Positions 28,737 through 37,748 of a stretch of 64,000 nt of DNA are shown here, one piece after another. Source of the stretch: Marinobacter maroccanus (GTDB taxonomy: Bacteria; Pseudomonadota; Gammaproteobacteria; Pseudomonadales; Oleiphilaceae); assembly GCF_002933275.1 (NCBI RefSeq), contig NZ_PSSX01000005.1, forward strand, positions 62,001 through 126,000, written 5' to 3'. Position 1 is the stretch's first letter, and each line of letters begins with the position of its first letter. A program made the translations under genes and the position numbers. The notes under the pieces were generated by a model. The model was not told the origin of the DNA, made no database searches, and saw only the letters and a list, made by a program, of their open reading frames with translations.

Positions 28737-29039
28737 TCAGCGATTATGCTTGAGAACGGTATGGATAACCCGATCGCCTTCGAAATACACGACAAAGCTC
28801 TGGTAATGCCATTGGGTGATCGGTGGCTGGCCTACCGGGCCGTGAATCTCCATGGGCGCGCCCCAGGATGCACGGACGGAGGACTGGCTCATGCCGGAGC
28901 CCGGAAAGCTGGCCTGATCGCGATCGGCCTGGGTACCAACCGGCACGCGGATTTCTTCAGCTACCGCGGACGTCATCGGGAAAAAGGCGAGTGTGGCAGT
29001 CACTGCCAGTGCACCGAACAGGGTAGATTGTTTTCTCAT
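28737..29039 (-). CDS. Small exported protein of unknown function
   Basis: A 100-residue product with a clear signal peptide (MRKQSTLFGALAVTATLAFF, cleavage likely after TSAVA). The mature part of about 73 residues contains GMSQSSVRASWGAP and a final WHYQSFVVYFEGDRVIHTV. That pattern (glycine turn, helix with W-G-x-P, then a beta strand with FEGDRV) resembles small BamE/SmpA-like or DUF2845-type folds. There is no lipobox cysteine and no cysteine at all, so it is probably periplasmic. It stands alone between aguA and the PilZ gene. Confidence 0.8.
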   Translation of the reverse strand: MRKQSTLFGALAVTATLAFFPMTSAVAEEIRVPVGTQADRDQASFPGSGMSQSSVRASWGAPMEIHGPVGQPPITQWHYQSFVVYFEGDRVIHTVLKHNR

Positions 29040-29134
29040 TGATGGGTCTCCATGAAAACTGGCGTCCTCAGAAGGACATGGATAAAGCGTAATATCCGAA
29101 AAAGATTAGCAAAAGTCACCCGTTTTTCCCCAGT

Positions 29135-29722
29135 CTACTCTTTTTGACGCTGTCGAATCTGCCAACGCATCACATGCCGTGCGATTTGTTGACGATCACC
29201 GTCATCAATCCGGGCAAATTCGGTGTGGACCCTTGCTCCGCCTGAGGAATCGGGGTGTACCTCGAGAACACGGGCGATCGCCTGGGGCTGAAAAAGTTCG
29301 GGTGGCAGGGTCATTCGGACAGCAAGCCGGTCTCCGGGTTGCCAGGCCGGGGTGCTACTGGAAAAAGACAGGCCGCCCTCGCTCAGGGTCACCTCCTGCC
29401 AGTCCTCAGGTTGCAACGGATTTTGCTCAAAGGCCATAATGCGCGCAAGCGTGTCCAGCTTGCCGTTCAGGGATTTGATCAGCCCGGTAAGCAGCCGGTC
29501 TCTCTCGGCAAGGCTGGCAAGCTGGGATTTTACGTCCTGGTCCAACCGCCTGAATTCAGCTTTCAGGCTTTCAAGGTGGTCACCATCGAAGGTATCCCCG
29601 TCCAGTGGGGTGTCGGGGGCCAGCTTGCGGATCTCCAGGCCGATCCGGTCTTCAATGCGGTAAAAGTCCCGGCGTTCGGGTGAATAGTCCGCCGGTTCGT
29701 TTGGGATGTCGGACGACTGCAT
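29135..29722 (-). CDS. PilZ-domain protein
   Basis: Putative cyclic-di-GMP-linked protein of 195 residues. The N-terminal part has ERRDFYRIEDRIGLEIR, a plausible RxxxR-like element, then a helical stretch (residues 50-110, AEFRRLDQDVKSQLASLAERD), then a PilZ-like beta barrel with VTLSEGGLSFSS, GDRLAVRMTLPPE and GGARVHTEFARIDDGDRQQI. The (D/N)xSxxG element reads TLSEGGL, so cyclic-di-GMP binding is uncertain. The start at MQSSDIP follows CGGAG. It is divergent from the Lol permease gene. Confidence 0.8.
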   Translation of the reverse strand: MQSSDIPNEPADYSPERRDFYRIEDRIGLEIRKLAPDTPLDGDTFDGDHLESLKAEFRRLDQDVKSQLASLAERDRLLTGLIKSLNGKLDTLARIMAFEQNPLQPEDWQEVTLSEGGLSFSSSTPAWQPGDRLAVRMTLPPELFQPQAIARVLEVHPDSSGGARVHTEFARIDDGDRQQIARHVMRWQIRQRQKE

Positions 29723-29851
29723 CGCGGCTCCGGAAAGCTGAATTTTTATTGGTACAGAACAGTTTAGCAGTTTCCCTCCGTGCTGGAAGGTAGAAGGTAC
29801 TCGGGAAAACCAGACCACGACAGACCTGAAGGTAGCAACAGGCACCTCTTC

Positions 29852-31093
29852 ATGTTCAGACCCTTATCATTTTACATTGGCTTACGATACACAGCCGCCA
29901 AGCGCCGCAATCACTTTATATCCTTTATCTCCCTGACCTCGATGATCGGGCTGATGCTGGGTGTGGCGGTGCTGATCATCGTGCTGTCCGTCATGAACGG
30001 CTTTGACCGGGAGCTCAAGCAGCGAATTCTCGGCATGGTGCCCCATGCCACCATACAGGGCGCAGGCCCACTGGATGATTGGCAGTCCGTTGATGCACGG
30101 GTACAGGAACATCCCCGGGTGCTGGCTGCGGCTCCATTCATTCAGGGGCAGGGGATGGTCACCGGTGGCGGGAATGTTCGTGGCGTTATGCTCAACGGTA
30201 TTCTGCCGGAAGAAGAGCGCTCGGTGTCCATCATTGAGAATCATATGATCGAAGGTGGGCTAGATGATCTGGTCTCCGGCGAGTTTGGCATCATCATCGG
30301 CCGCTTGATGGCGGCCAGTCTGCGTCTTCAGGTGGGTGACAAAGTGACCGTGGTGCTGCCGGAAGCCTCGGTGACGCCAGCAGGTGTGCTGCCAAGGCTC
30401 AAGCGTTTTACGGTCAGGGGAGTTTTCAGTGTCGGGGCCGAACTGGATGGCAACTACACCCTGATTCACATGGATGATGCCGCCAAACTCATGCGAACCG
30501 GGGGCAAGGCCGAAGGCGTCCGGCTGCTGGTGGATGACCTGTTCGCAGCACCCAAGGTGTCGCAGCAGGCCGCTGAGGCCCTGGGAGGCCGATACTACGT
30601 ATCCGACTGGACCCGCACCCATGGCAATCTGTTCCAGGCCATTCGGATGGAGAAAACCATGATCGGCCTGCTTCTGATGTTTATCGTCGCCGTGGCGGCC
30701 TTCAATATCGTCTCCACCCTCGTAATGGTGGTCACTGATAAAACCGGTGACATCGCGATCCTGAGAACCATGGGAGCGACGCCGGGCCGGATCATGCGCA
30801 TCTTTATCGTTCAGGGAGCGGTTATTGGTATCTTCGGAACCATCGTCGGCACGGCGCTGGGTGTCTTCGGAGCACTCAACATCAGCGCCTTTATCTCCTG
30901 GCTGGAGGGAGCGCTAGGGCACCAGTTCCTGAGCGCCGACGTCTACTTTATCAGCTACCTGCCATCCCAGTTGCAATGGCAGGACGTTTTTATAATCAGT
31001 GGCGCCGGCCTTGCCATGAGCTTGTTGGCAACCATATACCCGGCCTGGCGGGCCTCGAGGGTGGATCCGGCGGAGGCGCTTCGCTATGAGTAA
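29852..31093 (+). CDS. lolC: Lipoprotein-releasing ABC permease, LolC/LolE hybrid (LolF-like)
   Basis: Inner-membrane subunit that extracts lipoproteins for transfer to LolA. The 413-residue product has one N-terminal membrane segment (SFISLTSMIGLMLGVAVLII), a large periplasmic domain, and three C-terminal segments. The hook region (LPEASVTPAGVLPRLKRF) resembles LolC, while GHQFLSADVYFISYLPSQL resembles LolE, and the end ALRYE is LolC-like. With only one permease gene beside lolD, it is likely a LolF-type permease acting as a homodimer. A second copy elsewhere in the genome cannot be excluded. The lolD start overlaps its end by eight bases. Confidence 0.88.
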   Translation: MFRPLSFYIGLRYTAAKRRNHFISFISLTSMIGLMLGVAVLIIVLSVMNGFDRELKQRILGMVPHATIQGAGPLDDWQSVDARVQEHPRVLAAAPFIQGQGMVTGGGNVRGVMLNGILPEEERSVSIIENHMIEGGLDDLVSGEFGIIIGRLMAASLRLQVGDKVTVVLPEASVTPAGVLPRLKRFTVRGVFSVGAELDGNYTLIHMDDAAKLMRTGGKAEGVRLLVDDLFAAPKVSQQAAEALGGRYYVSDWTRTHGNLFQAIRMEKTMIGLLLMFIVAVAAFNIVSTLVMVVTDKTGDIAILRTMGATPGRIMRIFIVQGAVIGIFGTIVGTALGVFGALNISAFISWLEGALGHQFLSADVYFISYLPSQLQWQDVFIISGAGLAMSLLATIYPAWRASRVDPAEALRYE

Positions 31094-31796
31094 GGAACAT
31101 TCCGCTATGGCGCAATCTGCCCTGGTGATTGACTGTCGTCAGGTGACCCGGACCTACAATGAGGGTCCCGGAAAGCTGACCATTTTTTCAGATATTTCAC
31201 TGGAAGTTGCCCAGGGCGAGACCGTTGCCATCGTTGGCAGCAGCGGCGCGGGGAAGACAACGTTGCTGAATCTGCTGGGTGGGCTCGACAAGCCGTCGTC
31301 CGGCCAGATCTCGATCTGTGGTGAGGACATTCATCGGCTCTCCGAAGCCCGGCGTGCCCGGTTTCGCAACGCCCATCTGGGCTTCGTCTATCAGTTTCAT
31401 CACCTGTTACCGGAATTTACGGCGCTTGAGAACGTCATGATGCCCTGTGCATTGGGTGGCATGACAGTATCGAAATCGCGAGACAAGGCAAGCAGCTTGC
31501 TGGAGCGGGTTGGCCTTGCCGAACGGCTGGATCACAAGCCCGGCGAGTTGTCCGGCGGTGAACGCCAACGGGTTGCTATTGCCCGTGCCTTGGTCAATGA
31601 GCCGGACTGCGTACTGATGGATGAACCGACCGGGAACCTGGATGAACATACCGGCGAGGGAGTCCAGGCACTGATCGAATCCCTCAGGGATCAGTTGGGC
31701 ATTGCCTTTGTCATGGTCACCCATGATATGAAAATGGCCCGAAGCCTCGGGCGGGTCATGCGGCTTGAGCAGGGCCGTTTGATTCAGGAAGTCTGA
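31086..31796 (+). CDS. lolD: Lipoprotein-releasing system ATP-binding protein LolD
   Basis: ATPase of the Lol exporter, 236 residues. Motifs: Walker A GSSGAGKTTLLNLLGGLDKP, the LolD-specific GFVYQFHHLLPEFTALENV, signature ELSGGERQRVAIARAL, Walker B CVLMDEPTGNLDEHTG, and the switch histidine in VTHDMKMA. GGAGGCG seven bases before the ATG, inside the permease gene, fixes the start. Its 3' end overlaps the convergent DUF2062 gene by 13 bases. Confidence 0.95.
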   Translation: MSKEHSAMAQSALVIDCRQVTRTYNEGPGKLTIFSDISLEVAQGETVAIVGSSGAGKTTLLNLLGGLDKPSSGQISICGEDIHRLSEARRARFRNAHLGFVYQFHHLLPEFTALENVMMPCALGGMTVSKSRDKASSLLERVGLAERLDHKPGELSGGERQRVAIARALVNEPDCVLMDEPTGNLDEHTGEGVQALIESLRDQLGIAFVMVTHDMKMARSLGRVMRLEQGRLIQEV

Positions 31797-32329
31797 TCAG
31801 CCGCCCGACGGCGTCTGAGTCGTGCGGTGCGCCGCACCTGCCAGTCTGAGCGGATTTTCCGGCGCCAGAGATACTGGATGGTCAAATAGGCAAGGCAGGC
31901 TGAAATGGTTGCGACCATCAGGGAACCGAGGTAGAGGGGGATGCCAATATCCAGCAGCCGCTCGCTGATCCAGGACCAGGACAGTTCAAACTCAAAGCTG
32001 AGTACCGGACGGTCCAGGGCCCAGGCCCCGATTTTATAGTTGAAATAGAACATCGGCGGCATGGTCACCGGGTTGCTGATCCAGACCAGAACCACCGAAA
32101 GCGGCAGATTGGCATTGAACCAGATGGCGAAGAAGGCTGCCGCAAGCATCTGGAAGGGCATGGGAATAAAGCAGAACCAGATGCCGACCAGAAATGCCCT
32201 GGCGACACTGTGACGGTTGATGTGCCATAGGTTGGGTTCATGAAGAATATCGCCCAGAAAGCTTAGCGACTGCATCGCTTGCACCTTCTCTGGTGAGGGC
32301 AGATAGCGTTTCATGAACTTCTTCGGCAT
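31784..32329 (-). CDS. DUF2062 membrane protein
   Basis: Integral membrane protein of 181 residues with DUF2062 features: HSVARAFLVGIWFCFIPMPF, a second hydrophobic run (MLAAAFFAIWF), WISNPVTMPPMFYFNYKIG, and a C-terminal membrane segment (LGSLMVATISACLAYLTIQY) followed by an Arg-rich tail. The function of the family is unknown. It is divergent from comEC, a neighbour it also has in pseudomonads. Confidence 0.88.
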   Translation of the reverse strand: MPKKFMKRYLPSPEKVQAMQSLSFLGDILHEPNLWHINRHSVARAFLVGIWFCFIPMPFQMLAAAFFAIWFNANLPLSVVLVWISNPVTMPPMFYFNYKIGAWALDRPVLSFEFELSWSWISERLLDIGIPLYLGSLMVATISACLAYLTIQYLWRRKIRSDWQVRRTARLRRRRAADQTS

Positions 32330-32410
32330 TGGAAGTTCTGCCTCTAAACGGAGTTAATATACCGGCTCATCGGATATTGCCGGTGTTTGTGACATACAGG
32401 AGGACAAGGA

Positions 32411-34843
32411 TTGTCCGGAAGTATCAACCGCCCGGCATGCTCTTCTGGCAAGTCCGGTTCCGCAGTAGTGGGCGTGATCGCCTTCTCTTGTGGCGTTATC
32501 TTACTGTATTGGTTGTCGATACTGCCACCTCCCGAGTGGTTGGTCGCCGCGATATCGCTGCTTGTAATTGCCCTGTCCTATTCTTTATCGCCCGTTGCCT
32601 CCCGGATAACTGTATTCGGTCTTGGCCTTGCTTCCGGACTGTTCTGGGTTTCCTGGCATGCCAGCGACCGGCTTTCGACCGTTCTTCCGGCCAGTCTTGA
32701 GAGAGAACGCCTCTCGGTATCGGGATACCTGTGCGACATTCCTTCGACCGGAAGCTTCAACAGTTTACGTTTCAGTTTCTGTATCACCCAGTGGCACAAC
32801 CTTCCCATCGAAACCGGGCAGGAAGCAAGGATGCCGGGCCTGCTCCGATTGTCCTGGTATGGTCACGGGAATGAACAACTTCCCGGGGCCCGCCTGCGGC
32901 TGGAAGTCGTTCTCAAACGCCCCCATGGCAGCCTCAACCCTGCAGGCTTCCGCTACGAGGACTGGCTCTTTCGAAAGGGGTACCGTGCCACCGGAAGCGT
33001 CCGTAGTGTTCAGGTCGACCCGACCGTAAGGTGTTCGCTGCACTGCCAGTATCGGAGTGTCCATCTTTCACTTAAAACCTGGACCACGGAGCAGTTTGGC
33101 GATGCCAGGCATTTTCCGCTGGTTTCTTCGCTTTTAATTGGCCATCGCGGCCATATGGAACAGAAGCACTGGGATGTACTCAAGGCGACCGGCACCATCC
33201 ACCTGGTCGCGATTTCGGGTCTGCATCTGGGGCTGGTTGCTCTGGGTGCTGGCTTTTTGTGCAGGCGACTGTTGCTGGCGCTGCCAGCGCGAAGGGTCAG
33301 TGATGAGGCCAGACGTTGGATTGTCTTTACGTCGGTTCTGAGTTGTTGCCTGGTTTATGCTCTGGCGGCCGGCTTTACCGTGCCGACCCGTCGCGCCCTG
33401 ATAATGGTGGTTGCAGGCGGATGGCTGATTCTTATGAGTCGTCAGGCGCCGGTTTGGCAGGCCTTCCTGGCTGCACTGGTGGCTGTTCTTTTGCTGGATC
33501 CTTTTGCGCCCCTGGATCAGGGGTTCTGGCTGTCGTTCACGGCTGTCGCTGTGCTGATTGCTGTGTTCTCGGCGCGGATAGCGGGAACCGGATCGTTGAC
33601 CGGGCTCGTCGTTGCGCAGCTCGCTGTATTCGGCGGTTTATGGCCGATCCTGGAAATATTTGGGCAAGGACAGCCCCTGGTTGGTCTGTTGGCCAATCTG
33701 GCAGCGATTCCCTGGGTATCCCTCGTGGTCATGCCGGTGCTGGTCACGGGCGGATTGATGACGGCCGTTGTTCCCGGTGCCTCCCAGCTGTTTGTGCCAC
33801 TATTCGATTGGACACTGGGCGTGCTCTGGTACCTGCTGACATGGTTCGCGGAGTGGCAGGCGCCGGGCAATGAAGCCAGTGTTCCAGAGGTCGTGGGTTG
33901 GGCGTTGCTGACTGTGACGCTGGTATTCATGCCGTTTGCCAGATTTCGCCTTGTTGCCGCTCTGTTGGCTGTGTCGTGGCTGATGTATCCGGGCCCGACT
34001 TCGGTGAAAAACCCTCATCTGAACGCGCCGGAAATACGGGTCTGGGATGTTGGCCAGGGCCTGTCGGTTCTGGTTCGTCACGGGCATGAGGTATTGGTTT
34101 ACGACACAGGCCCTGCCGTTCCGGGTGTATTCTCGGCTGTTGAATCGACCCTCCTGCCCAATCTGAAGGCTGAGGGCATCAGGCGGATCGATACCCTGGT
34201 GATCAGTCACGCAGACAGTGATCATTCCGGGGGTGTATCTGAACTGACCCGGCAGATTGAAGTCGGACAAGTCATCGCCGGCGAGCCGGTAGCGGTCAGA
34301 GAGCAGGTTGCCGATCTGCCGGTTTGGAGCTGCAAACGATCTTCCCGAAGGCTCGGCAGCCTGATTCTGGAATTCTGGCAGGGGGAAGGGGCGACAGAAG
34401 GTAACGATGCGTCCTGTGTACTGCGGATATACCACCCCGAATCAGGCACAGAATGGCTCCTGCCGGGGGATATCACCGACCGCATGGAAGCCCGGTATCT
34501 GGCTTACCTCGCTGATCGAGAGGATCTTCAGGCGCCGGTTACCCGAGTGCTTGTCGCGCCCCACCACGGCAGTAAAACGTCATCCTCCGAAGCCTGGGTA
34601 AGGACGTTGAAACCGGATCAGGTGATCTATACTGCCGGCTATCGCCACCGGTATGGCCATCCTCATCCGACGGTAACCGCCCGCTATGCCGGGATCGGAG
34701 CAGTCTCGCTGAATACAGCCTGTTCCGGCAGCATCTTGATGACCATTGAGGATAACCGGTTGGCGTTAAAGGAAATGCGCCATGGGTCGCCATTCTGGAT
34801 TGGCGGTCCGGGGCTTGCCCGTGATCAATGTAAAATACCGTGA
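32411..34843 (+). CDS. comEC: DNA internalization protein ComEC/Rec2
   Basis: Channel for single-stranded DNA during natural transformation, 810 residues. It has N-terminal membrane segments with DUF4131, a soluble domain, and the competence membrane region (GTIHLVAISGLHLGLVALG, FTVPTRRALIMVVAGGWL, LDPFAPLDQGFWLSFTAVAV). The C-terminal metallo-beta-lactamase domain has WDVGQGLSVLVRH, the metal motif ISHADSDHSGG (HxDxDH type) and APHHGSKTSSS. The start is TTG after AGGACAAGGA. Nearly full family length suggests it is functional; whether the host is competent depends on pilus genes outside the window. Confidence 0.93.
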   Translation: MSGSINRPACSSGKSGSAVVGVIAFSCGVILLYWLSILPPPEWLVAAISLLVIALSYSLSPVASRITVFGLGLASGLFWVSWHASDRLSTVLPASLERERLSVSGYLCDIPSTGSFNSLRFSFCITQWHNLPIETGQEARMPGLLRLSWYGHGNEQLPGARLRLEVVLKRPHGSLNPAGFRYEDWLFRKGYRATGSVRSVQVDPTVRCSLHCQYRSVHLSLKTWTTEQFGDARHFPLVSSLLIGHRGHMEQKHWDVLKATGTIHLVAISGLHLGLVALGAGFLCRRLLLALPARRVSDEARRWIVFTSVLSCCLVYALAAGFTVPTRRALIMVVAGGWLILMSRQAPVWQAFLAALVAVLLLDPFAPLDQGFWLSFTAVAVLIAVFSARIAGTGSLTGLVVAQLAVFGGLWPILEIFGQGQPLVGLLANLAAIPWVSLVVMPVLVTGGLMTAVVPGASQLFVPLFDWTLGVLWYLLTWFAEWQAPGNEASVPEVVGWALLTVTLVFMPFARFRLVAALLAVSWLMYPGPTSVKNPHLNAPEIRVWDVGQGLSVLVRHGHEVLVYDTGPAVPGVFSAVESTLLPNLKAEGIRRIDTLVISHADSDHSGGVSELTRQIEVGQVIAGEPVAVREQVADLPVWSCKRSSRRLGSLILEFWQGEGATEGNDASCVLRIYHPESGTEWLLPGDITDRMEARYLAYLADREDLQAPVTRVLVAPHHGSKTSSSEAWVRTLKPDQVIYTAGYRHRYGHPHPTVTARYAGIGAVSLNTACSGSILMTIEDNRLALKEMRHGSPFWIGGPGLARDQCKIP

Positions 34844-34915
34844 CATTGCAGGTGTGGCCTCCACCGGTAGCTATGCTAAAGTAGCGCGGCTTGCAAACAA
34901 TGAGGGAGACCAAGC

Positions 34916-35542
34916 GTGTTCGAGCTGTTGAAAGCCGGTGGCATTCTGATGGTGCCAATTGTTGCCTGTTCCATTCTGGCGCTGGCCATCATTCTGGAGC
35001 GTATCTGGACCCTTCGTGCCTCCAGGGTAGCGCCTCCCCAGACCATTAACGAGTTATGGCGCTGGATCAAGAAAAAAGAACTCAATGGCCGGAAGCTGAA
35101 AGCCCTGCAGGGTTCCTCACCCCTGGGCCGGATTCTGGCCGGTGGCCTGCTTAACGCGAAGCACGGCCGCGAAATCATGAAAGAGAGCATCGAGCACGAG
35201 GCGAGCCAGGTTATCCACGATCTGGAGCGATTCCTGAACCCACTGGGTACCGTAGCGACCATCACTCCTCTGCTGGGTCTGCTGGGCACCGTTATCGGGA
35301 TGATCAAGGTTTTTGCCGAGATCCAGCTGGCCGGGGTCGGCAACGCGGGCAATCTGGCTGGCGGCATCTCCGAAGCGCTGATCACTACCGCCGCTGGTTT
35401 GAGCGTTGCTATCCCGGCTTTGATCTGCCACCGCTACTTTATCCGCCGGGTGGATGAGCTGGTCGTAGGCATGGAGCAGGAAGCCATCAAGCTGGTTGAG
35501 GTAGTACACGGAGACCGCGAAATCGACGTGGAAGGAGCCTGA
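34916..35542 (+). CDS. exbB: ExbB/TolQ/MotA-type proton channel protein
   Basis: Inner-membrane motor protein of 208 residues with three membrane segments (about 10-30, 115-140, 160-180). The family block is present: PLGTVATITPLLGLLGTVIG, then LAGGISEALITTAAGLSVAI. The start is GTG after GAGGGAG. It is followed by exbD five bases later and then msbA-lpxK, so this pair probably serves an envelope task rather than TonB energisation, since no tonB is here. Confidence 0.92.
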   Translation: MFELLKAGGILMVPIVACSILALAIILERIWTLRASRVAPPQTINELWRWIKKKELNGRKLKALQGSSPLGRILAGGLLNAKHGREIMKESIEHEASQVIHDLERFLNPLGTVATITPLLGLLGTVIGMIKVFAEIQLAGVGNAGNLAGGISEALITTAAGLSVAIPALICHRYFIRRVDELVVGMEQEAIKLVEVVHGDREIDVEGA

Positions 35543-35547
35543 ACGCC

Positions 35548-35973
35548 GTGAAGTTCAAGCGCCAGAGAAGCCAGGAAGTCGGGGTTGACCTGACACCACT
35601 GATCGACGTGGTGTTCCTGCTGCTGATTTTCTTTATGGTTTCCACAACCTTTACCCGGGAAAGCCATCTGCAGGTCGAGCTTCCCGAGGCCAGTGGCGAG
35701 CCCGCGCCGGCATCGGAAGTGCAGCAGATCGATGTGGTGATCAATGCCGAGGGGCAGTACATCCTGAATGACCGGACATTGGTCAATAACCGGCGGGAAA
35801 CGCTTGAACGGGGTGTGCGCGAGCTTGCGGAAGGCAACAATTCGCTTCCTTTCATCATTACTGCTGACGCCCGTACCCCCCACGAGTTCGTGGTTCGTGC
35901 CATGGACGTTGCCGGACGTCTTGGATTTGCCAAGCTCAGCATTACTACCGAGCGGGAGGCTGAGAACCAGTGA
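35548..35973 (+). CDS. exbD: ExbD/TolR-type protein
   Basis: 141 residues: short cytoplasmic N-terminus, one membrane helix holding the proton-carrying aspartate (VDLTPLIDVVFLLLIFFMV), and a periplasmic domain ending with FVVRAMDVAGRLGFAKLSI. It pairs with the preceding ExbB. Its stop overlaps the msbA GTG start by four bases. Confidence 0.93.
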   Translation: MKFKRQRSQEVGVDLTPLIDVVFLLLIFFMVSTTFTRESHLQVELPEASGEPAPASEVQQIDVVINAEGQYILNDRTLVNNRRETLERGVRELAEGNNSLPFIITADARTPHEFVVRAMDVAGRLGFAKLSITTEREAENQ

Positions 35974-37748
35974 AGGTAACCGAGCCTTTGCCTGATCCTT
36001 CGGCCGGTTTGCCAGCGGGCAGTTGGGAAACCTACAAACGCCTGCTCGCTTATGTGAAGCCCTTCCTGCTGGCCTTCTCCCTGGCGGTACTTGGCAACAT
36101 CATCTATGCCGCCGCATCGACCGGTATGGCGGCGGCCATGGAATACGTCATCGCGGCCATCGAAAACCCCACGGAGCAGAACCGCCTGATGCTCACCCTG
36201 GTCATTGTAGGTGTGTTTGCATTCCGGGGCCTGGGTACATTCCTGAGCCAGTATTTCATCAGCTATGTTGGTCGCCAGGTCATTAATGCCTTGCGCAATG
36301 ATGTATTCGATCGCCTGATGACACTGCCCTCCCGGTATTTTGATGACAACGCAGCCGGACGCCTGGTCTCCAAGCTCACCTTCAACGTTGAGCAGGTGGC
36401 GGAGGCCACCACTAACGCAGTGACCATCACGCTCCGTGAAGGGCTGACCATCATCGGTCTGCTGGGTTACATGTTCTACACCAATTGGAAACTCACGCTG
36501 ATTTTCCTGGCGGTGGGGCCCCTCATTGCGGCCGTCGTCAGTTACGCCAGCAAACGCTTCCGCAAGATCAGTCAGCGAATTCAGGGCTCCATGGGCGACA
36601 TAACCCATGTGGCCTCAGAGTCGATTACCGGCTATCGCGTTGTTCGGACCTTTGGTGGTGAGGATTATGAACGCGATCGTTTTCAAGAGGTTAATAATAA
36701 AAACCTCAAGCAAAGTCTGAAGATGGCATCCACTCAGGCCATCAGTGTTCCGGTCATCCAGGTACTGGTGGCCATCGCCATTGCCGGTCTGGTCTGGATG
36801 ATGCTCGCGCCGGAAATCCGTGGCGAAATGAGCACGGGGCAACTGGTTGCCTTTATCACCGCTGCAACCACCATGGCAAAGCCGATCCGCCAAGTCACCT
36901 CGGTTCATGCCAAGATCCAGAAAGGTGTTGCAGCAGCCTACGATGTTTTTGAAACCATTGATGAAACCCCGGAGCAGGATCCGGGTACCTACTCTCCGGA
37001 TCGAGTTGAGGGCGACATCGAGTTTGATGAGGTGTCCTTCCGGTACCGGGACCAGCTCGACAATGTCCTCGAGGGTATTTCCTTCAGTATTCCTGCCGGT
37101 CAGAGTGTGGCGCTTGTCGGCCGTTCAGGAAGCGGAAAGTCCACCCTGGTGAGTCTCATTCCACGATTCTATGAATATACTGGCGGCGATATCCGCATCG
37201 ATGGTCATTCGTTGAAAGAGTTCTCCCTTAAAGGGCTGCGCTCCCAGATTGCGCTGGTGAACCAGAATGTGGTGCTTTTCAACGACAGTATCGCCGCCAA
37301 CATCGCTTACGGAGCGCTCCGGAATTGTACTCGCGAAGAAATCCGTGAGGCCGCCGCCAAGGCGCATGCGCTCGAATTTATTGACCGTATGCCCGAGGGG
37401 CTGGACACCATGATCGGTGATAACGGTGTGATGCTCTCGGGTGGGCAACGGCAGAGGCTGGCCATCGCCCGGGCATTGCTCAAGAATGCCCCAATCCTGA
37501 TCCTTGATGAGGCCACATCGGCGCTGGATACCGAATCTGAACGGCACATCCAGGAGGCGCTGGAAACGGTGATGCAGGGCCGTACCACACTGGTCATCGC
37601 GCATCGCCTTTCCACCATCGAGAAAGCCGACAGGATTCTGGTGATGGAAAACGGACGAATCGCAGAGTCCGGTCGCCACGACGAACTTCTTGCTGCTGGC
37701 GGGGCATACGCCCAGTTGCATCAGATGCAGTTCAGCGAGCAGCCATGA
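35970..37748 (+). CDS. msbA: Lipid A export ATP-binding/permease protein MsbA
   Basis: Half-transporter of 592 residues that flips core-lipid A across the inner membrane. Six membrane segments lie in the first 320 residues. The nucleotide-binding domain follows, with Walker A GRSGSGKSTLVSLIPRF (about 380), signature MLSGGQRQRLAIARALL, Walker B ILILDEATSALD and the H-loop IAHRLSTIE. Its place directly before lpxK, with a four-base ATGA overlap, supports MsbA over other half-size exporters. The start is GTG. Confidence 0.95.
   Translation: MKVTEPLPDPSAGLPAGSWETYKRLLAYVKPFLLAFSLAVLGNIIYAAASTGMAAAMEYVIAAIENPTEQNRLMLTLVIVGVFAFRGLGTFLSQYFISYVGRQVINALRNDVFDRLMTLPSRYFDDNAAGRLVSKLTFNVEQVAEATTNAVTITLREGLTIIGLLGYMFYTNWKLTLIFLAVGPLIAAVVSYASKRFRKISQRIQGSMGDITHVASESITGYRVVRTFGGEDYERDRFQEVNNKNLKQSLKMASTQAISVPVIQVLVAIAIAGLVWMMLAPEIRGEMSTGQLVAFITAATTMAKPIRQVTSVHAKIQKGVAAAYDVFETIDETPEQDPGTYSPDRVEGDIEFDEVSFRYRDQLDNVLEGISFSIPAGQSVALVGRSGSGKSTLVSLIPRFYEYTGGDIRIDGHSLKEFSLKGLRSQIALVNQNVVLFNDSIAANIAYGALRNCTREEIREAAAKAHALEFIDRMPEGLDTMIGDNGVMLSGGQRQRLAIARALLKNAPILILDEATSALDTESERHIQEALETVMQGRTTLVIAHRLSTIEKADRILVMENGRIAESGRHDELLAAGGAYAQLHQMQFSEQP

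Noticed and set aside
29040..29134. A small gene in the gap between the exported protein and the PilZ gene
   Set aside because: Only short frames without ribosome-binding sites are present.
36003..37748. Possibility that the half-transporter is a generic drug exporter rather than MsbA
   Set aside because: The direct overlap with lpxK and the following Kdo gene make lipid A export far more likely.
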